The notes below the pieces were generated by a model. That model saw only the letters and a list, made by a program, of their open reading frames with translations. It was not told the origin of the DNA and searched no databases. This document shows, piece after piece, positions 43,413-52,627 of a stretch of DNA of 64,000 bases. Source of the DNA: Ignavibacteriota bacterium (lineage in GTDB: Bacteria; Bacteroidota; Ignavibacteria; Ignavibacteriales; Ignavibacteriaceae); assembly GCA_013285425.1 (NCBI GenBank), contig CP053447.1, positions 2,982,001 through 3,046,000 on the forward strand. The letters are read 5' to 3'. The position numbers and the translations under genes were made by a program. Position 1 is the stretch's first letter. Every line of letters starts with the position of its first letter.

Positions 43413-44660
43413 TTATATCAAGTGTGTTAAAAGTCCATCTCTTAATTTAGGTTCAAACCAGGTTGATTTGGGAGGCATCACTTCCCCGGCATCTGAAATA
43501 TTCATCAAGTCATCTAATCCAACGGGATAAAGTGAAAACGCAACTGATGCTTTACCTGAATCAACCAGAGCCTCTAATTCCTTTGTCCCGCGTATTCCGC
43601 CGATAAAATCAATTCTGTTATTTGTTCTCGGATCATCAATTCCAAGCACAGGATTTAACAAAAAGTTCTGAAGAATACTTACATCAAGTTTTTCTCCAAC
43701 AGATTTTTCCAAAGACAGACTTGCAAAAACAGAATTCCTTGGTTTCAACTCAAACCATTCTTTATCAATATACATACAAAAAGTGTTTTTTGATTTTGGT
43801 TCTTTGTTTTCAGTTTTTATGATAGAAAATTTTTGCGCAGCCGAATCCATAAAGTCTGCTTTACTTAATCCGTTAAGATCAAATACAACACGATTGTAAG
43901 GTAAAATCTTTAACTGATCTTCGGGGAATATTACAGCTATAAAATAATTATACTCCTCACTGCCGTTATGATTTGGATTTGATTTCATCTTTTCTTCTTT
44001 TGCACGGCTTGCACTTTTTGCACGATGGTGCCCATCAGCAATATACAGCTTGTTTATCTTTTTAAATTCATCAACAATTATATTATTGTATTCATCCTTT
44101 AAAATCCAAACAGTATGCTGAATGCCGTCCGGAGCGGTGAAATCATATTCCGGAGTTACTTCCTTAATTGTTTTATCAACAATCTCATTTACACTTTTGA
44201 CTCCGCGGTAAGTTAAAAACACAACTCCCGTTTGTGCTTCAGTTGTAATAATATGATTTGTTCTGTCGTCTTCTTTTACTTTTCTTGTTTTCTCGTGCTT
44301 GAGTATTACATCATTATCATAATCATCCACAGAAAAAGTTGCACAAATTCCTGTTTGCGATCTTCCATCCATAATTAATCTATAAAGATAAAAATGTGGC
44401 TTATCATCAATCTTTAGTGGAGCTTCTTTTGTAATTGTAGCAAGATTTTCTTTCGCTTTAAGATAAACTTCTTTTGAATAAACATCTTTAACTTCAGGCA
44501 AATCAATTTCTGATCTTGTTATATGCAAATAACTAATTGGATTGCCCTGAGCGTAATGGCCAGCTTCTTCACGATTAACTACATCATAAGGTACGCTTGC
44601 AACTAATTGTGATTTTTCTTTTGTAGGTCTTAATGCTTTAAAAGGTCTGATGACTGACAT
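43413..44660 (-). CDS. DUF1015 protein
   Basis: About 415 residues. The ATG at 44660 is chosen: a GGAG site lies nine bases ahead and the protein then begins with the family signature SVIRPFKALRPTKEKSQLVA and SVPYDVVNREEA. The longer frame to 44708 lacks a site. Further family segments are YLHITRSEIDLPE, YRLIMDGRSQTGICATFSVD, LYIADGHHRAKSASRAKEEK (about 210-229) and DPRTNNRIDFIGG near the end. The DGHHR motif looks catalytic. The family is conserved next to serA/serC in many bacteria and is thought to be linked to serine metabolism; activity not established. Confidence 0.88.
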   Translation of the reverse strand: MSVIRPFKALRPTKEKSQLVASVPYDVVNREEAGHYAQGNPISYLHITRSEIDLPEVKDVYSKEVYLKAKENLATITKEAPLKIDDKPHFYLYRLIMDGRSQTGICATFSVDDYDNDVILKHEKTRKVKEDDRTNHIITTEAQTGVVFLTYRGVKSVNEIVDKTIKEVTPEYDFTAPDGIQHTVWILKDEYNNIIVDEFKKINKLYIADGHHRAKSASRAKEEKMKSNPNHNGSEEYNYFIAVIFPEDQLKILPYNRVVFDLNGLSKADFMDSAAQKFSIIKTENKEPKSKNTFCMYIDKEWFELKPRNSVFASLSLEKSVGEKLDVSILQNFLLNPVLGIDDPRTNNRIDFIGGIRGTKELEALVDSGKASVAFSLYPVGLDDLMNISDAGEVMPPKSTWFEPKLRDGLLTHLI

Positions 44661-44755
44661 AAAAATTTCTCCGTTTTTGGGTAAGATTATTAAAAATCTG
44701 CTGCTCAAAAATCCACATTTTAAGATGAAAAGTCCAACCCTTAAAAGGGTTATTA

Positions 44756-45475
44756 TTAAGACTTTGGTTTTCGTAAAATAATATGAGCGTAGGCGGTTAA
44801 TTGAGGTATTTTAAGTTTTTGGAGAAGTTTTGCTTTAAACATCTCTAGTCTGTTTAAAACAGGAATTTTGAAGTAATATCCATGTCCATAATATCCAATG
44901 TATTCTACAACATCGTAGCCAATGGTTTCAAAATTTCGAATCATTTTTTTTGAAGGCCCACGGCTCCAATCATAATGTGCTTTGAACTTTCCATGTTTGT
45001 GATCATCACGAGGAGCAACAATATTTAAAATAAACTCACTCAAGTTTTCAGGTAAAAGTTTATTAAATAAAAAAGGAAGTGCATAAAGAGTGGAAAAACA
45101 ATGAAAAGATATTCCGCCACCAGTTAGATGATTATAAATATTTTGATGAAGAGTTTTTGCATCAGAAATATGTTCTCCAACCATTCTGCTAAATATCAAA
45201 TCAAATTTTTTAGTACTTATAATGTTCTTTTTACTTAAATCAATTACAAGTTTAGCGTAGATTCCATCAGCTTTTGACAGTTCTAAATCATCAACATCAC
45301 TAATTGTATAATCTAAAGAATTTTTGCGTATGAAATCAGGATTTATTGTTGGATTTGCACCTGCTCCGATTTCTAAAATCGATTTTATTCTATACTTTAA
45401 AATCAATTCCTGAACATATGCTTCTGTTTTTGACCAACCTATAAAGTCTTGGACTAAATAATAAGATTTCTTCAT
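44756..45475 (-). CDS. SAM-dependent methyltransferase, class I
   Basis: 239 residues. SILEIGAGANPTINPDFIRK (about 33-52) is the SAM-binding glycine motif I. YTISDVDDLELSKADGIYAK holds the acidic residue that follows strand 2, and KFDLIFSRMVGEHISDAKTL is motif IV. The rest of the Rossmann fold (GGISFHCFSTLYALPFLFNK) fits. No transmembrane segment. The C-terminal region has hydrophobic/basic character (EMFKAKLLQKLKIPQL). Such enzymes near surface genes often modify glycans or lipids; the target is unknown. A weak hairpin follows at 44733-44748. Confidence 0.82.
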   Translation of the reverse strand: MKKSYYLVQDFIGWSKTEAYVQELILKYRIKSILEIGAGANPTINPDFIRKNSLDYTISDVDDLELSKADGIYAKLVIDLSKKNIISTKKFDLIFSRMVGEHISDAKTLHQNIYNHLTGGGISFHCFSTLYALPFLFNKLLPENLSEFILNIVAPRDDHKHGKFKAHYDWSRGPSKKMIRNFETIGYDVVEYIGYYGHGYYFKIPVLNRLEMFKAKLLQKLKIPQLTAYAHIILRKPKS

Positions 45476-45486
45476 ATGTTTAAATT

Positions 45487-45514
45487 AAAAAAGGCATAGG
45501 ATTTATCCTATGCC
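45487..45514 (-). terminator. Terminator of the repeat lipoprotein gene
   Basis: Minus strand: GGCATAGGA (45514-45506) pairs with TCCTATGCC (45501-45493) around a 4-base loop and is followed by TTTTTTAATTT. It lies only about 13 bases after the stop at 45527. Confidence 0.88.
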
Positions 45515-45526
45515 CAAAATATTAAC

Positions 45527-46744
45527 TTACTGAGCAGTTTCATCATCATCTTGTGCGACGGTAACATTTAATTTCAATGTTCTGGCATTAACAAGATTGA
45601 TTGCCATAAGACTTGAATAGCTTGAACCCAAACCATTTATTACAAAATACTGATCAAAAGCATCAATGTAATGTGGGCCTATATAATGATTGCCACCATT
45701 TCCCCACAAACTTTGTATTGTTGATTGATTTAAACAAAAGATGACAGCATGACCAGATGAAGCATTAGATATAATAAACTCATGTTTTACGTTACTACTA
45801 ATAATATTGCCAGCAGAGTACTTATCACTGTTATTCATTATCCATCCAAGTATACTATTATTACCGCTATTTGACCATAACCAAGTCCAATTTGAACCAT
45901 TAAATTTAAGTATTGCTGCCCAAGGTGCCTTTATACATAAAAGCTCATCAAAACCATCACCATCAAAATCAGACGCATAATATCTATCTCCATTTGCGAT
46001 ATTCCAACCATTAATTCCACCTGTTCCAGAATTACTCCAAGGTGAAATCCAGGATCCTGAAAATGATAATAATGAAGCCCAGTGAGTATTATAGTTAAGA
46101 GCTAATACTTGTTGATTTGATGGATCGGAGGGATTAAATTTTCCACTTACAAAATAATCCTCAGAATTTATACTCCAACCACCAATCCAATCATTCCCTG
46201 AATTTGTCCATTGACTCATCCAACCAGCAACTGGATGATTATATAATAATGCAGCCCAATGGCTCGAATGGTTGACTGCTAATAAATAGGGTCTGTTTCC
46301 ATTTCCAACATATGAACTGTATTTATCTGTTGTGCTAATGTTCCAACCACCAATTGAAGAATAATTATTAAAATCAGAAAAATGACCAACTTTATTAAAA
46401 ATTCCGTAGAAATCATTAGGATGAATTACCATCATCAAAGGTTCGTCTCCTGCTGTTGTTCCAGATCCATAATAGTAATATCCAGGAATAAACCGATCAC
46501 TTGTTCTTATGTTCCATCCCTCAATTTTTCCGTTACCATTATTATAGTATTCAGTTTCCCAAGAATATGTTGTGGCAGCATCAGTAACGATTTCTTGATT
46601 TGGCCTCTTATTCAATGTTCCTTGATTATTTAATTCGGTAGGTAAGTTTGAAGATTCACAACTAAACATTGTTATTATAGCAAAGAATAAACTAATCTTT
46701 GCAAAAATAGAATAAAGCTCTTTGTATATATTAAAATCTCCCAA
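45527..46744 (-). CDS. Lipoprotein with about seven WG-type repeats
   Basis: 405 residues. The start is uncertain: the listed TTG at 46744 has no clear ribosome-binding site, whereas GGGAG lies just inside it. Lipoprotein signal ISLFFAIITMFSCESS with cysteine at about residue 29. The body is a string of about 55-residue units each containing a 'GWNI...DRY/DKY...' and a 'HWA.LL/AAIL...W' part, for example IGGWNISTTDKYSSY, IGGWSINSEDYFVSG, INGWNIANGDRYYAS and ILGWIMNNSDKYSAG. One unit carries a DFDGDGFDELLCI FG-GAP-like calcium loop. This suggests a beta-propeller-like surface lipoprotein. Monocistronic. Confidence 0.75.
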   Translation of the reverse strand: MGDFNIYKELYSIFAKISLFFAIITMFSCESSNLPTELNNQGTLNKRPNQEIVTDAATTYSWETEYYNNGNGKIEGWNIRTSDRFIPGYYYYGSGTTAGDEPLMMVIHPNDFYGIFNKVGHFSDFNNYSSIGGWNISTTDKYSSYVGNGNRPYLLAVNHSSHWAALLYNHPVAGWMSQWTNSGNDWIGGWSINSEDYFVSGKFNPSDPSNQQVLALNYNTHWASLLSFSGSWISPWSNSGTGGINGWNIANGDRYYASDFDGDGFDELLCIKAPWAAILKFNGSNWTWLWSNSGNNSILGWIMNNSDKYSAGNIISSNVKHEFIISNASSGHAVIFCLNQSTIQSLWGNGGNHYIGPHYIDAFDQYFVINGLGSSYSSLMAINLVNARTLKLNVTVAQDDDETAQ

Positions 46745-46787
46745 AATAATTATTAAAATATTAATTAAAATTAACTATTGAGTTTAG

Positions 46788-46913
46788 TTATATAAATCCC
46801 GTTGGAAACGTATCAGTTATGTGATTAATATAAATATGAGCGTAAGTTGGAGGTTGTGTTTTGTGCAAAACACACTTCAATGAAACGAGATATAACTTAA
46901 AAATCTTAGTCAT
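46788..46913 (-). CDS. Putative 41-residue peptide overlapping a hairpin
   Basis: ATG at 46913, TAA at 46788, with GGGAAATAT directly upstream. Product begins MTKIFKLYLVSLKCVLHKTQ and ends HITDTFPTGFI. The frame spans a perfect inverted repeat TGTGTTTTG (46855-46863) / CAAAACACA (46866-46874), so the frame may be incidental to a repeat element. Weakly supported. Confidence 0.25.
   Translation of the reverse strand: MTKIFKLYLVSLKCVLHKTQPPTYAHIYINHITDTFPTGFI
46855..46874. repeat. Nine-base perfect inverted repeat (palindromic element)
   Basis: TGTGTTTTG and CAAAACACA separated by two bases, with imperfect extension on both sides (TTGGAGGT / ACTTCAA). It has no T-run, so it is not a typical terminator. 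It could be a REP-like element or a regulator site between divergent genes. Confidence 0.55.
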
Positions 46914-46974
46914 ATATTTCCCTAAAGTAAAATTAGATTTTTATTAAATGTAATTCAAGCAATTTAAAGGAAAA

Positions 46975-47766
46975 ATGGTGTTGCAAAAAACCCGCAGAAA
47001 ACCAGGTCAGGAAATTGATGAAGTAATTGGAAAAGTTGAATATCATAAAGAATTTTATTCAGCTATTCTTGATAACAAACGGGATGTTGTTGTCTGGATG
47101 CCATTCGGTTACGATTCTTCAAAAAATAAAAACAAAAAATATCCTGTGCTTTATATGCACGATGGACAAAATATTCTCGATCCTAAAACTGCTTTTGTTG
47201 GTAAAGATTGGCGTGTTGATGAGACTGTTACCAGGCTAATCAAACAGAAAAAGATTAAAGAAATTATTGTTGTGGGAATTTATAATACTCCCGATAGACT
47301 TGATGAATATAGCTGGAGTGAAAAAGGACAAAAGTATTTGCAGTTTTTATCAAAAGAACTTAAACCGGTTATTGATGCAACTTATAGAACCTTACCCGGA
47401 AAAGATAACACAGCAATTATGGGTTCATCTATGGGCGGATTGATTTCTTTTTATGCCGCGTGGCATCATCCTGATGTTTTTTCGATGGCGGGATGTATGT
47501 CAAGTTCGTTCTATTATAATAATGATAGAAGCATAAAACAGGTTGAAGATTATAAAGGACCAAAAAAACACATTAGGTTCTACATTGATCATGGCGAAGA
47601 CGGAGCAATACGCGGACAAGGGATGTTTGTTGCACTTTCTAAAAAAGGATATGTAATTGGACAGGATATAGATTATTATTATGCCCCGGGCGCAGAGCAC
47701 AATGAAAAAGAATGGGCTGCAAGATTGGAACGACCTTTAATTTTCTTTTTTAAAAATACCGGATAA
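46975..47766 (+). CDS. Esterase-like alpha/beta hydrolase (COG2819 type)
   Basis: 263 residues, no clear signal peptide (starts VLQKTRRKPGQEIDEVIGKV). Oxyanion/edge motif YMHDGQNILDP (about 60-70). Nucleophile serine in TAIMGSSMGGLISFYAAWHH (about 143-162). FYIDHGEDGAIRG carries the acid region, and the histidine is in YAPGAEHNEKEWAARLERPL at the end. This is the enterochelin-esterase-like group acting on ester bonds of siderophores, glycans or phenolic esters. AAAGGA ribosome-binding site. Confidence 0.87.
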   Translation: MVLQKTRRKPGQEIDEVIGKVEYHKEFYSAILDNKRDVVVWMPFGYDSSKNKNKKYPVLYMHDGQNILDPKTAFVGKDWRVDETVTRLIKQKKIKEIIVVGIYNTPDRLDEYSWSEKGQKYLQFLSKELKPVIDATYRTLPGKDNTAIMGSSMGGLISFYAAWHHPDVFSMAGCMSSSFYYNNDRSIKQVEDYKGPKKHIRFYIDHGEDGAIRGQGMFVALSKKGYVIGQDIDYYYAPGAEHNEKEWAARLERPLIFFFKNTG

Positions 47767-47881
47767 ATATTTATTTGTAATTGCTCAATTATCGTTAAGA
47801 AATTATTAAATTACTATGTGGCTTTAATAGCAGATAAAGCTTTAAAAAGTATTTCTATTTATTACAACCAAAGGTGATTTT

Positions 47882-48727
47882 ATGAGATGGCAGGGAAGAA
47901 AAGAAAGTTCGAATGTTGAAGACAGACGCGGTCTTTCACCAAAAGGAGTTATTGGCGGAGGTATAGGCGGAATTGCAATTATTCTTATTGTGATGCTTTT
48001 AGGAGGAGATCCTTCTGCATTGCTGCAGAACCTTCAAACTACTGATCAGTCAGCTACTTCTAACTATACAGAAACAGCAGAAGAAAAAGAGCTTGCAAGT
48101 TTTGTTTCTGTTGTGTTAGCCGAAACCGAGAATGTTTGGCATAATATCTTTTCTGATTTGGGAAGAGAATATGTTGAACCAAAATTAGTTTTATTTAACG
48201 GTAGTGTACAATCTGCATGCGGAGTTGCCGGCTCATCTACGGGACCATTTTACTGTCCCGGTGATCAAAAGCTTTATATTGATTTAAGTTTTTATAATGA
48301 GCTGCAAAAGAGGTTTAAAGCGCCGGGTGATTTTGCAATGGCTTACGTAGTTGCTCACGAGGTTGGACATCATATACAAAATCTTCTGGGAACAATGGAT
48401 AAAGTTCAGAGTCTTCGTTCAAGATTAAGTGAAGAAGAGTATAATCAGTACTCGGTCAGATTGGAGCTTCAGGCGGATTTTTATGCCGGAGTGTGGGCTC
48501 ATTATACAGATAAGTTAGAAGGGCTGCTTGAAGAAGGTGATTTGGATGAAGCGTTGAATGCAGCAAGTGCAGTAGGTGATGATAATATTCAAAAGCAAAT
48601 GCAGGGTTATGTAGTTCCCGAATCTTTTACTCACGGAACTTCTGCACAAAGAAAAAAATGGTTTTATAAAGGCTATACCACAGGTGATATCAGGCAGGGT
48701 GATACATTTAATGTTAAAGATTTATAA
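47882..48727 (+). CDS. ypfJ: YpfJ-type neutral zinc metallopeptidase
   Basis: 281 residues. WQGRKESSNVEDRRG at the start is the family signature. One transmembrane helix follows (GGGIGGIAIILIVMLLGG, about 23-42). Then a zinc metallopeptidase-like domain with VVAHEVGHHIQNLLGTMDKV (HExxH at about 159-163), QSACGVAGSSTGPFYCPGDQ with a cysteine pair, and LELQADFYAGVWAHY with the third ligand. The family is known by fold only; no substrate is established. Its stop overlaps the ATG of an HAD gene start by one base, so the two may be co-translated. Confidence 0.9.
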   Translation: MRWQGRKESSNVEDRRGLSPKGVIGGGIGGIAIILIVMLLGGDPSALLQNLQTTDQSATSNYTETAEEKELASFVSVVLAETENVWHNIFSDLGREYVEPKLVLFNGSVQSACGVAGSSTGPFYCPGDQKLYIDLSFYNELQKRFKAPGDFAMAYVVAHEVGHHIQNLLGTMDKVQSLRSRLSEEEYNQYSVRLELQADFYAGVWAHYTDKLEGLLEEGDLDEALNAASAVGDDNIQKQMQGYVVPESFTHGTSAQRKKWFYKGYTTGDIRQGDTFNVKDL

Positions 48728-48738
48728 TGGAAGTTTTA

Positions 48739-49386
48739 ATGAATAGAGTAATAATTTTCATTTTTATTGTAACATCTTTAATTGGTTTTTATTCGTGCTG
48801 CTCAACCGGACTGCAAAATCTTTCCGCCGCAAAAGAACAGGTTCAGAAATATTACGAAGACGGGCAGTTTGATGAAGAGCTTGATCAAATTATTGCTGAT
48901 GCTAAAATGAAGTTCAGTAAGGTTGAAGTAAAACAAAATTCTGCGGTCATTTTTGATGTTGACGATACAGCACTGCTAAATTATGAATTAAGTAAGAAGA
49001 TGGGCTTTGGATATGTTAGAGATATTGTTGATAAATTGGTATCGAATGCAAAAGTGCCGGCTATTCATCAGGTAAGAGATTTGTATAAATATTTGCTGAG
49101 CAGAAATTTTAAAATAGTTTTTCTTACCGGCAGATATAATTATGAATATGATTATACTTTCCGGAATCTTATTAACGAAGGGTATTCAAAATTTGACACT
49201 TTAATTGTCAGGAAACCTGAAGAAGAAAAACTATCAGCTATTGAATTTAAATCTAATATAAGAACTGCATTGACACAGCAAGGATATGAGATTATAGGTA
49301 ATGTTGGTGATCAGTGGAGCGATTTAGATGGACCCTATAGCGGCATTAAAATTAAAATCCCGAATTATCTGTATGAGATCAGGTAA
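48739..49386 (+). CDS. HAD-superfamily acid phosphatase-like lipoprotein
   Basis: 215 residues from ATG 48739, chosen because GGAAG lies ahead and the product starts with a lipoprotein signal (NRVIIFIFIVTSLIGFYSCC); an ATG at 48727 is possible. FDVDDTALLNYELSKK (about 72-87) is HAD motif I of class B/acid phosphatases. FLTGRYNYEYDYTFRN is motif II, and GNVGDQWSDLDGPYSG is motif III/IV with the magnesium aspartates. It hydrolyses phosphate monoesters outside the cytoplasm; a link to the PafA-like gene is functional only. Translation is probably coupled to ypfJ. Confidence 0.85.
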   Translation: MNRVIIFIFIVTSLIGFYSCCSTGLQNLSAAKEQVQKYYEDGQFDEELDQIIADAKMKFSKVEVKQNSAVIFDVDDTALLNYELSKKMGFGYVRDIVDKLVSNAKVPAIHQVRDLYKYLLSRNFKIVFLTGRYNYEYDYTFRNLINEGYSKFDTLIVRKPEEEKLSAIEFKSNIRTALTQQGYEIIGNVGDQWSDLDGPYSGIKIKIPNYLYEIR

Positions 49387-49567
49387 ATCAGTTTATTTTT
49401 TTAACATTTGATATTCTTTCTCTTTAGTTTGATACAAAACTCCGTTGCAGTGAAATATTATCTTTAGATTTATTTGCATCACGTTTATCCCCGCAGGATG
49501 AGAAAGTACTGTGTTTAACCACTCAATTACAGAGGGGCTTCATTATTTAATAGAATATGGTAATCTG
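49387..49567. other. Gap before the NYN remnant
   Basis: About 180 bases following the HAD gene. No confident terminator or gene. A frame reading DLFASRLSPQDEKVLC has some similarity to NYN-family segments but is in the wrong order relative to the remnant, so I do not claim it. Confidence 0.3.
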
Positions 49568-49878
49568 ATGAATGATAAAAAACAGAAGATTATCTATTAT
49601 TTCGATGAATTCAATTTTTTATTTCTGATTAAAAAGTAAAATCCAAAATTTCAATTCTTATTGGATAAGGTTTTAAAAAAGACTATAAATTTTAATGGTC
49701 AACAAATTAGAACATTTGAAGAAAAAGAAACTGATATCCATATTGCTGCTCAGATGATTCGTAATATCGTTCCCGTTCAATGCGATATTTGTTTTGATTT
49801 CTTTGGATAGTGGTCTGATTCCTCCAACTAATTTTATAAATGAATTAAAATTAAAAGACTCAGTCTTCCCTACTCGAA
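49568..49878 (+). pseudogene. NYN-domain (LabA-like PIN nuclease) protein, degraded
   Basis: Starts at ATG 49568 as NDKKQKIIYYFDEFNFLFLI, close to the 'IYFDGFNFYxGLK' start of NYN proteins but with DEFN for DGFN. A TAA follows at 49637-49639. The same frame continues NPKFQFLLDKVLKKTINFNG and TFEEKETDIHIAAQMIRNIV, the conserved acidic 'TFEEKxTDVNIAxxM' core. It stops at TAG 49808, and the +1 frame carries LISLDSGLIPPTNFINELKL, matching 'LVSADSDLIPPIxFI' with S-G for S-D. A block of roughly 40 residues between the two parts is missing. Clearly non-functional. Confidence 0.78.
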
Positions 49879-49956
49879 AATATCTTACAAATGATATATG
49901 TTCAAAAGACCGGATAAATAGAAATAATCACAAATCATTCCATCCTTATTTTTTTT

Positions 49957-49964
49957 TATATTTG
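49957..49964 (+). promoter_or_regulatory. Putative -7 element for valS
   Basis: TATATTTG matches TAnnTTTG and lies 29 bases before the valS ATG at 49993, giving a short leader. No clear -33 TTG was seen. Confidence 0.45.
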
Positions 49965-49992
49965 CACTCAAATTTTTAACAAAGAGTAATAA

Positions 49993-52614
49993 ATGTCCGC
50001 AAAAAGTTTTATAGAAATTCCCAAAGCATATAACCCCGCTGATGTTGAGGATAAATGGTATAGATTCTGGAATGATCACAATATTTTTAATTCTGACATA
50101 GACAAATCAAAAAAGCCATACACGATTGCAATACCGCCGCCAAATATAACCGGTATGTTAACGATGGGACACATTCTCAATAACACGCTGCAGGATATAT
50201 TTATCCGCACAAAAAGAATGCAGGGATTTAACGCCTGCTGGGTTCCCGGTACCGATCACGCTTCAATTGCAACCGAAACTAAAGTAACAAAATTTTTAGC
50301 CGATAAGCAGATTGATAAATATCAGATTGGGCGTGAAGCGTTTTTAGAGCATTGTCAGGAATGGAAAAAAGAATACGGCGGTATAATCATTCAGCAATTA
50401 AAAAAACTCGGTGTTAGCTGCGATTGGCGGCGTGAACGCTTTACTATGGATGATGAATATTATTACGAAGTGATAAAAGCATTTGTTGATCTATACAAAG
50501 AAGGAAAAATTTATCGCGGTTACAGAATGGTTAACTGGGATCCGGCAAATAAATCTGCAATCTCAGATGAAGAGGTAATTTATAAAACAGTTAATGGCAA
50601 ATTGTGGTATTTCAAATATCCGGTTATCAATTCTGATGAATATGTAATTGTTGCAACAACACGACCGGAAACAATGCTTGGAGATACCGGAATTGCAGTT
50701 AATCCGAATGATAAAAGATATAAACATTTAATTGGTAAAAAAGTTTTACTCCCGATTGCTGAAAGAGAAATTCCAATCTTTGCCGATGAATATGTTGATA
50801 TGGAATTTGGAACGGGCGCGGTTAAAGTTACTCCCGCACATGATATTAATGATTATGAAATGGGACAGCGGCATAAGCTTGAAATGATTAACATCTTTAA
50901 CGACGATGCGACAACAAACGGAAATGTTCCAACTGATTTTCAGGAACTCGACCGTTACGAAGTAAGAAAAAAAGTTGTTGAAAGAATGTCGGAGCTTGGC
51001 TTCTTAAATAAGACTGAGGATTATCAGAACAAAGTTGGATATTCGGAGCGCGGTAACGTTCCTATCGAACCATATTTAAGTGAACAGTGGTTTATGAAAA
51101 TGGATGAGCTTGCTAAGGCTGCGATTGAAGTTGTTCAGCAAGGCAGGGTAAAATTTTATCCGCACCATTGGGAAAAAACTTATTTCCACTGGATGGAAAA
51201 CATTAAAGATTGGTGTATATCTCGTCAGCTTTGGTGGGGACATAGAATTCCGGTTTGGTACCACATAAACAAAAATGAAATTTATTGTAATGTTGATCCG
51301 CCTAAAGACATTAACAATTGGAGGCAGGACGAAGACGTGCTTGATACCTGGGCATCAAGCTGGTTGTGGGCACATGCAGTTTTTAAAACTGAAGAAGAGA
51401 GAAAATATTATTATCCGACTAATACTCTTGTAACAGGACCAGATATAATTTTCTTTTGGGTTGCGCGTATGATAATGGCTGGTATGCACTTTATGCAGGA
51501 TATTCCGTTTAGCGATGTTTACTTTACAAGTATCATTAGGGATATACAGGGAAGAAAGATGAGTAAATCACTTGGCAACTCACCGGATCCGCTTGATGTA
51601 ATTAAAGAATACGGCGCTGATGCTTTACGTTTTACTGTAATTTACCTTGCACCGCTTGGGCAGGATGTTCTTTTCAGCACTGATAAATGTGAGCTTGGAA
51701 GAAACTTTGCAAATAAGATATGGAATGCGGGAAGATTTTTACTGATGAATAAAGAAACTATCCGGTTTGATTCTTCTCTTGCAGATAAACACAAAGATTT
51801 TGCTGATCATTGGATAATCTCCAGGTTCAATAAAACTCTTTCCCAGTTAAATAAAGCAATGGATGAGTTTGAAGTTAATAATGCGATCAAACTGATTTAT
51901 AGTTTTATCTGGAATGACTTCTGTGATTGGTATGTTGAAATGATTAAGAACAGATTGTATTCCGATAATGATGAAGTTAAGTCGGCTGTTCTTACACGTG
52001 CAATCTTGATTTTTGAAAATGCATTAAAAATTCTTCACCCGTTTATGCCTTTTATTACGGAAGAGCTTTGGCAATTGATTGATGAGAGAAAAGATGGAGA
52101 AAGTATTTCAACTTCATCATACCCATCCATTGATGAAAATCTGATTAAAGATTCAGCCGATGAAGAAATGGATTTTGTAAAAGATATAATTACTGCAATT
52201 AGAAATATCCGCGGAGAGATGAACATTGCTCCATCTAAGAAAGTTAATGCAATGATTAAATCTTCATCAGTTAAGGATTATCAGACAGACTATATTAAAA
52301 GACTTGCTAAGGTTGAAGACTTAAAAGTTGATTCAGGTTTAACTAAACCTAAAGCAAGTGCTTCTGCTGTCTTAAAAGATATCGAAATTTTTATTCCGCT
52401 TGAAGGTCTAATTGATCTTGATGTAGAAAGGCAAAGATTACAAAAAGAAATAACCCGGCTTGAAGGTTCTCTTGCGGGAATTGAAAAAAAACTTTCTAAT
52501 GAAAAATTTATTGCCAACGCTGCATCTGATGTTGTTGAAAAAGAAAGAGCAAAGCAGCGGGACTGGCTGGAGAATTTGAACAAGTTAAAGGAGATTTTAA
52601 ATAATCTTAACTAA
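49993..52614 (+). CDS. valS: Valyl-tRNA synthetase
   Basis: 873 residues, normal length for the bacterial enzyme without long insertions. The class I HIGH-type motif is TGMLTMGHILNN (about 53-64) and the KMSKS motif GRKMSKSLGNSPDP (about 519-532). The editing domain shows ATTRPETMLGDTG and PAHDINDYEMGQRHKLE. The anticodon-binding helices follow, and a C-terminal coiled coil (about 805-873) ends with LENLNKLKEIL. It charges tRNA-Val and clears mischarged threonine. Promoter motif at 49957. Confidence 0.97.
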   Translation: MSAKSFIEIPKAYNPADVEDKWYRFWNDHNIFNSDIDKSKKPYTIAIPPPNITGMLTMGHILNNTLQDIFIRTKRMQGFNACWVPGTDHASIATETKVTKFLADKQIDKYQIGREAFLEHCQEWKKEYGGIIIQQLKKLGVSCDWRRERFTMDDEYYYEVIKAFVDLYKEGKIYRGYRMVNWDPANKSAISDEEVIYKTVNGKLWYFKYPVINSDEYVIVATTRPETMLGDTGIAVNPNDKRYKHLIGKKVLLPIAEREIPIFADEYVDMEFGTGAVKVTPAHDINDYEMGQRHKLEMINIFNDDATTNGNVPTDFQELDRYEVRKKVVERMSELGFLNKTEDYQNKVGYSERGNVPIEPYLSEQWFMKMDELAKAAIEVVQQGRVKFYPHHWEKTYFHWMENIKDWCISRQLWWGHRIPVWYHINKNEIYCNVDPPKDINNWRQDEDVLDTWASSWLWAHAVFKTEEERKYYYPTNTLVTGPDIIFFWVARMIMAGMHFMQDIPFSDVYFTSIIRDIQGRKMSKSLGNSPDPLDVIKEYGADALRFTVIYLAPLGQDVLFSTDKCELGRNFANKIWNAGRFLLMNKETIRFDSSLADKHKDFADHWIISRFNKTLSQLNKAMDEFEVNNAIKLIYSFIWNDFCDWYVEMIKNRLYSDNDEVKSAVLTRAILIFENALKILHPFMPFITEELWQLIDERKDGESISTSSYPSIDENLIKDSADEEMDFVKDIITAIRNIRGEMNIAPSKKVNAMIKSSSVKDYQTDYIKRLAKVEDLKVDSGLTKPKASASAVLKDIEIFIPLEGLIDLDVERQRLQKEITRLEGSLAGIEKKLSNEKFIANAASDVVEKERAKQRDWLENLNKLKEILNNLN

Positions 52615-52627
52615 TTGTTCTAACTGT

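Noticed and set aside
49470-49567. Frame reading DLFASRLSPQDEKVL as part of the NYN remnant
   Set aside because: It lies before the N-terminal segment of the remnant, in the wrong order for the family, and similarity is slight.
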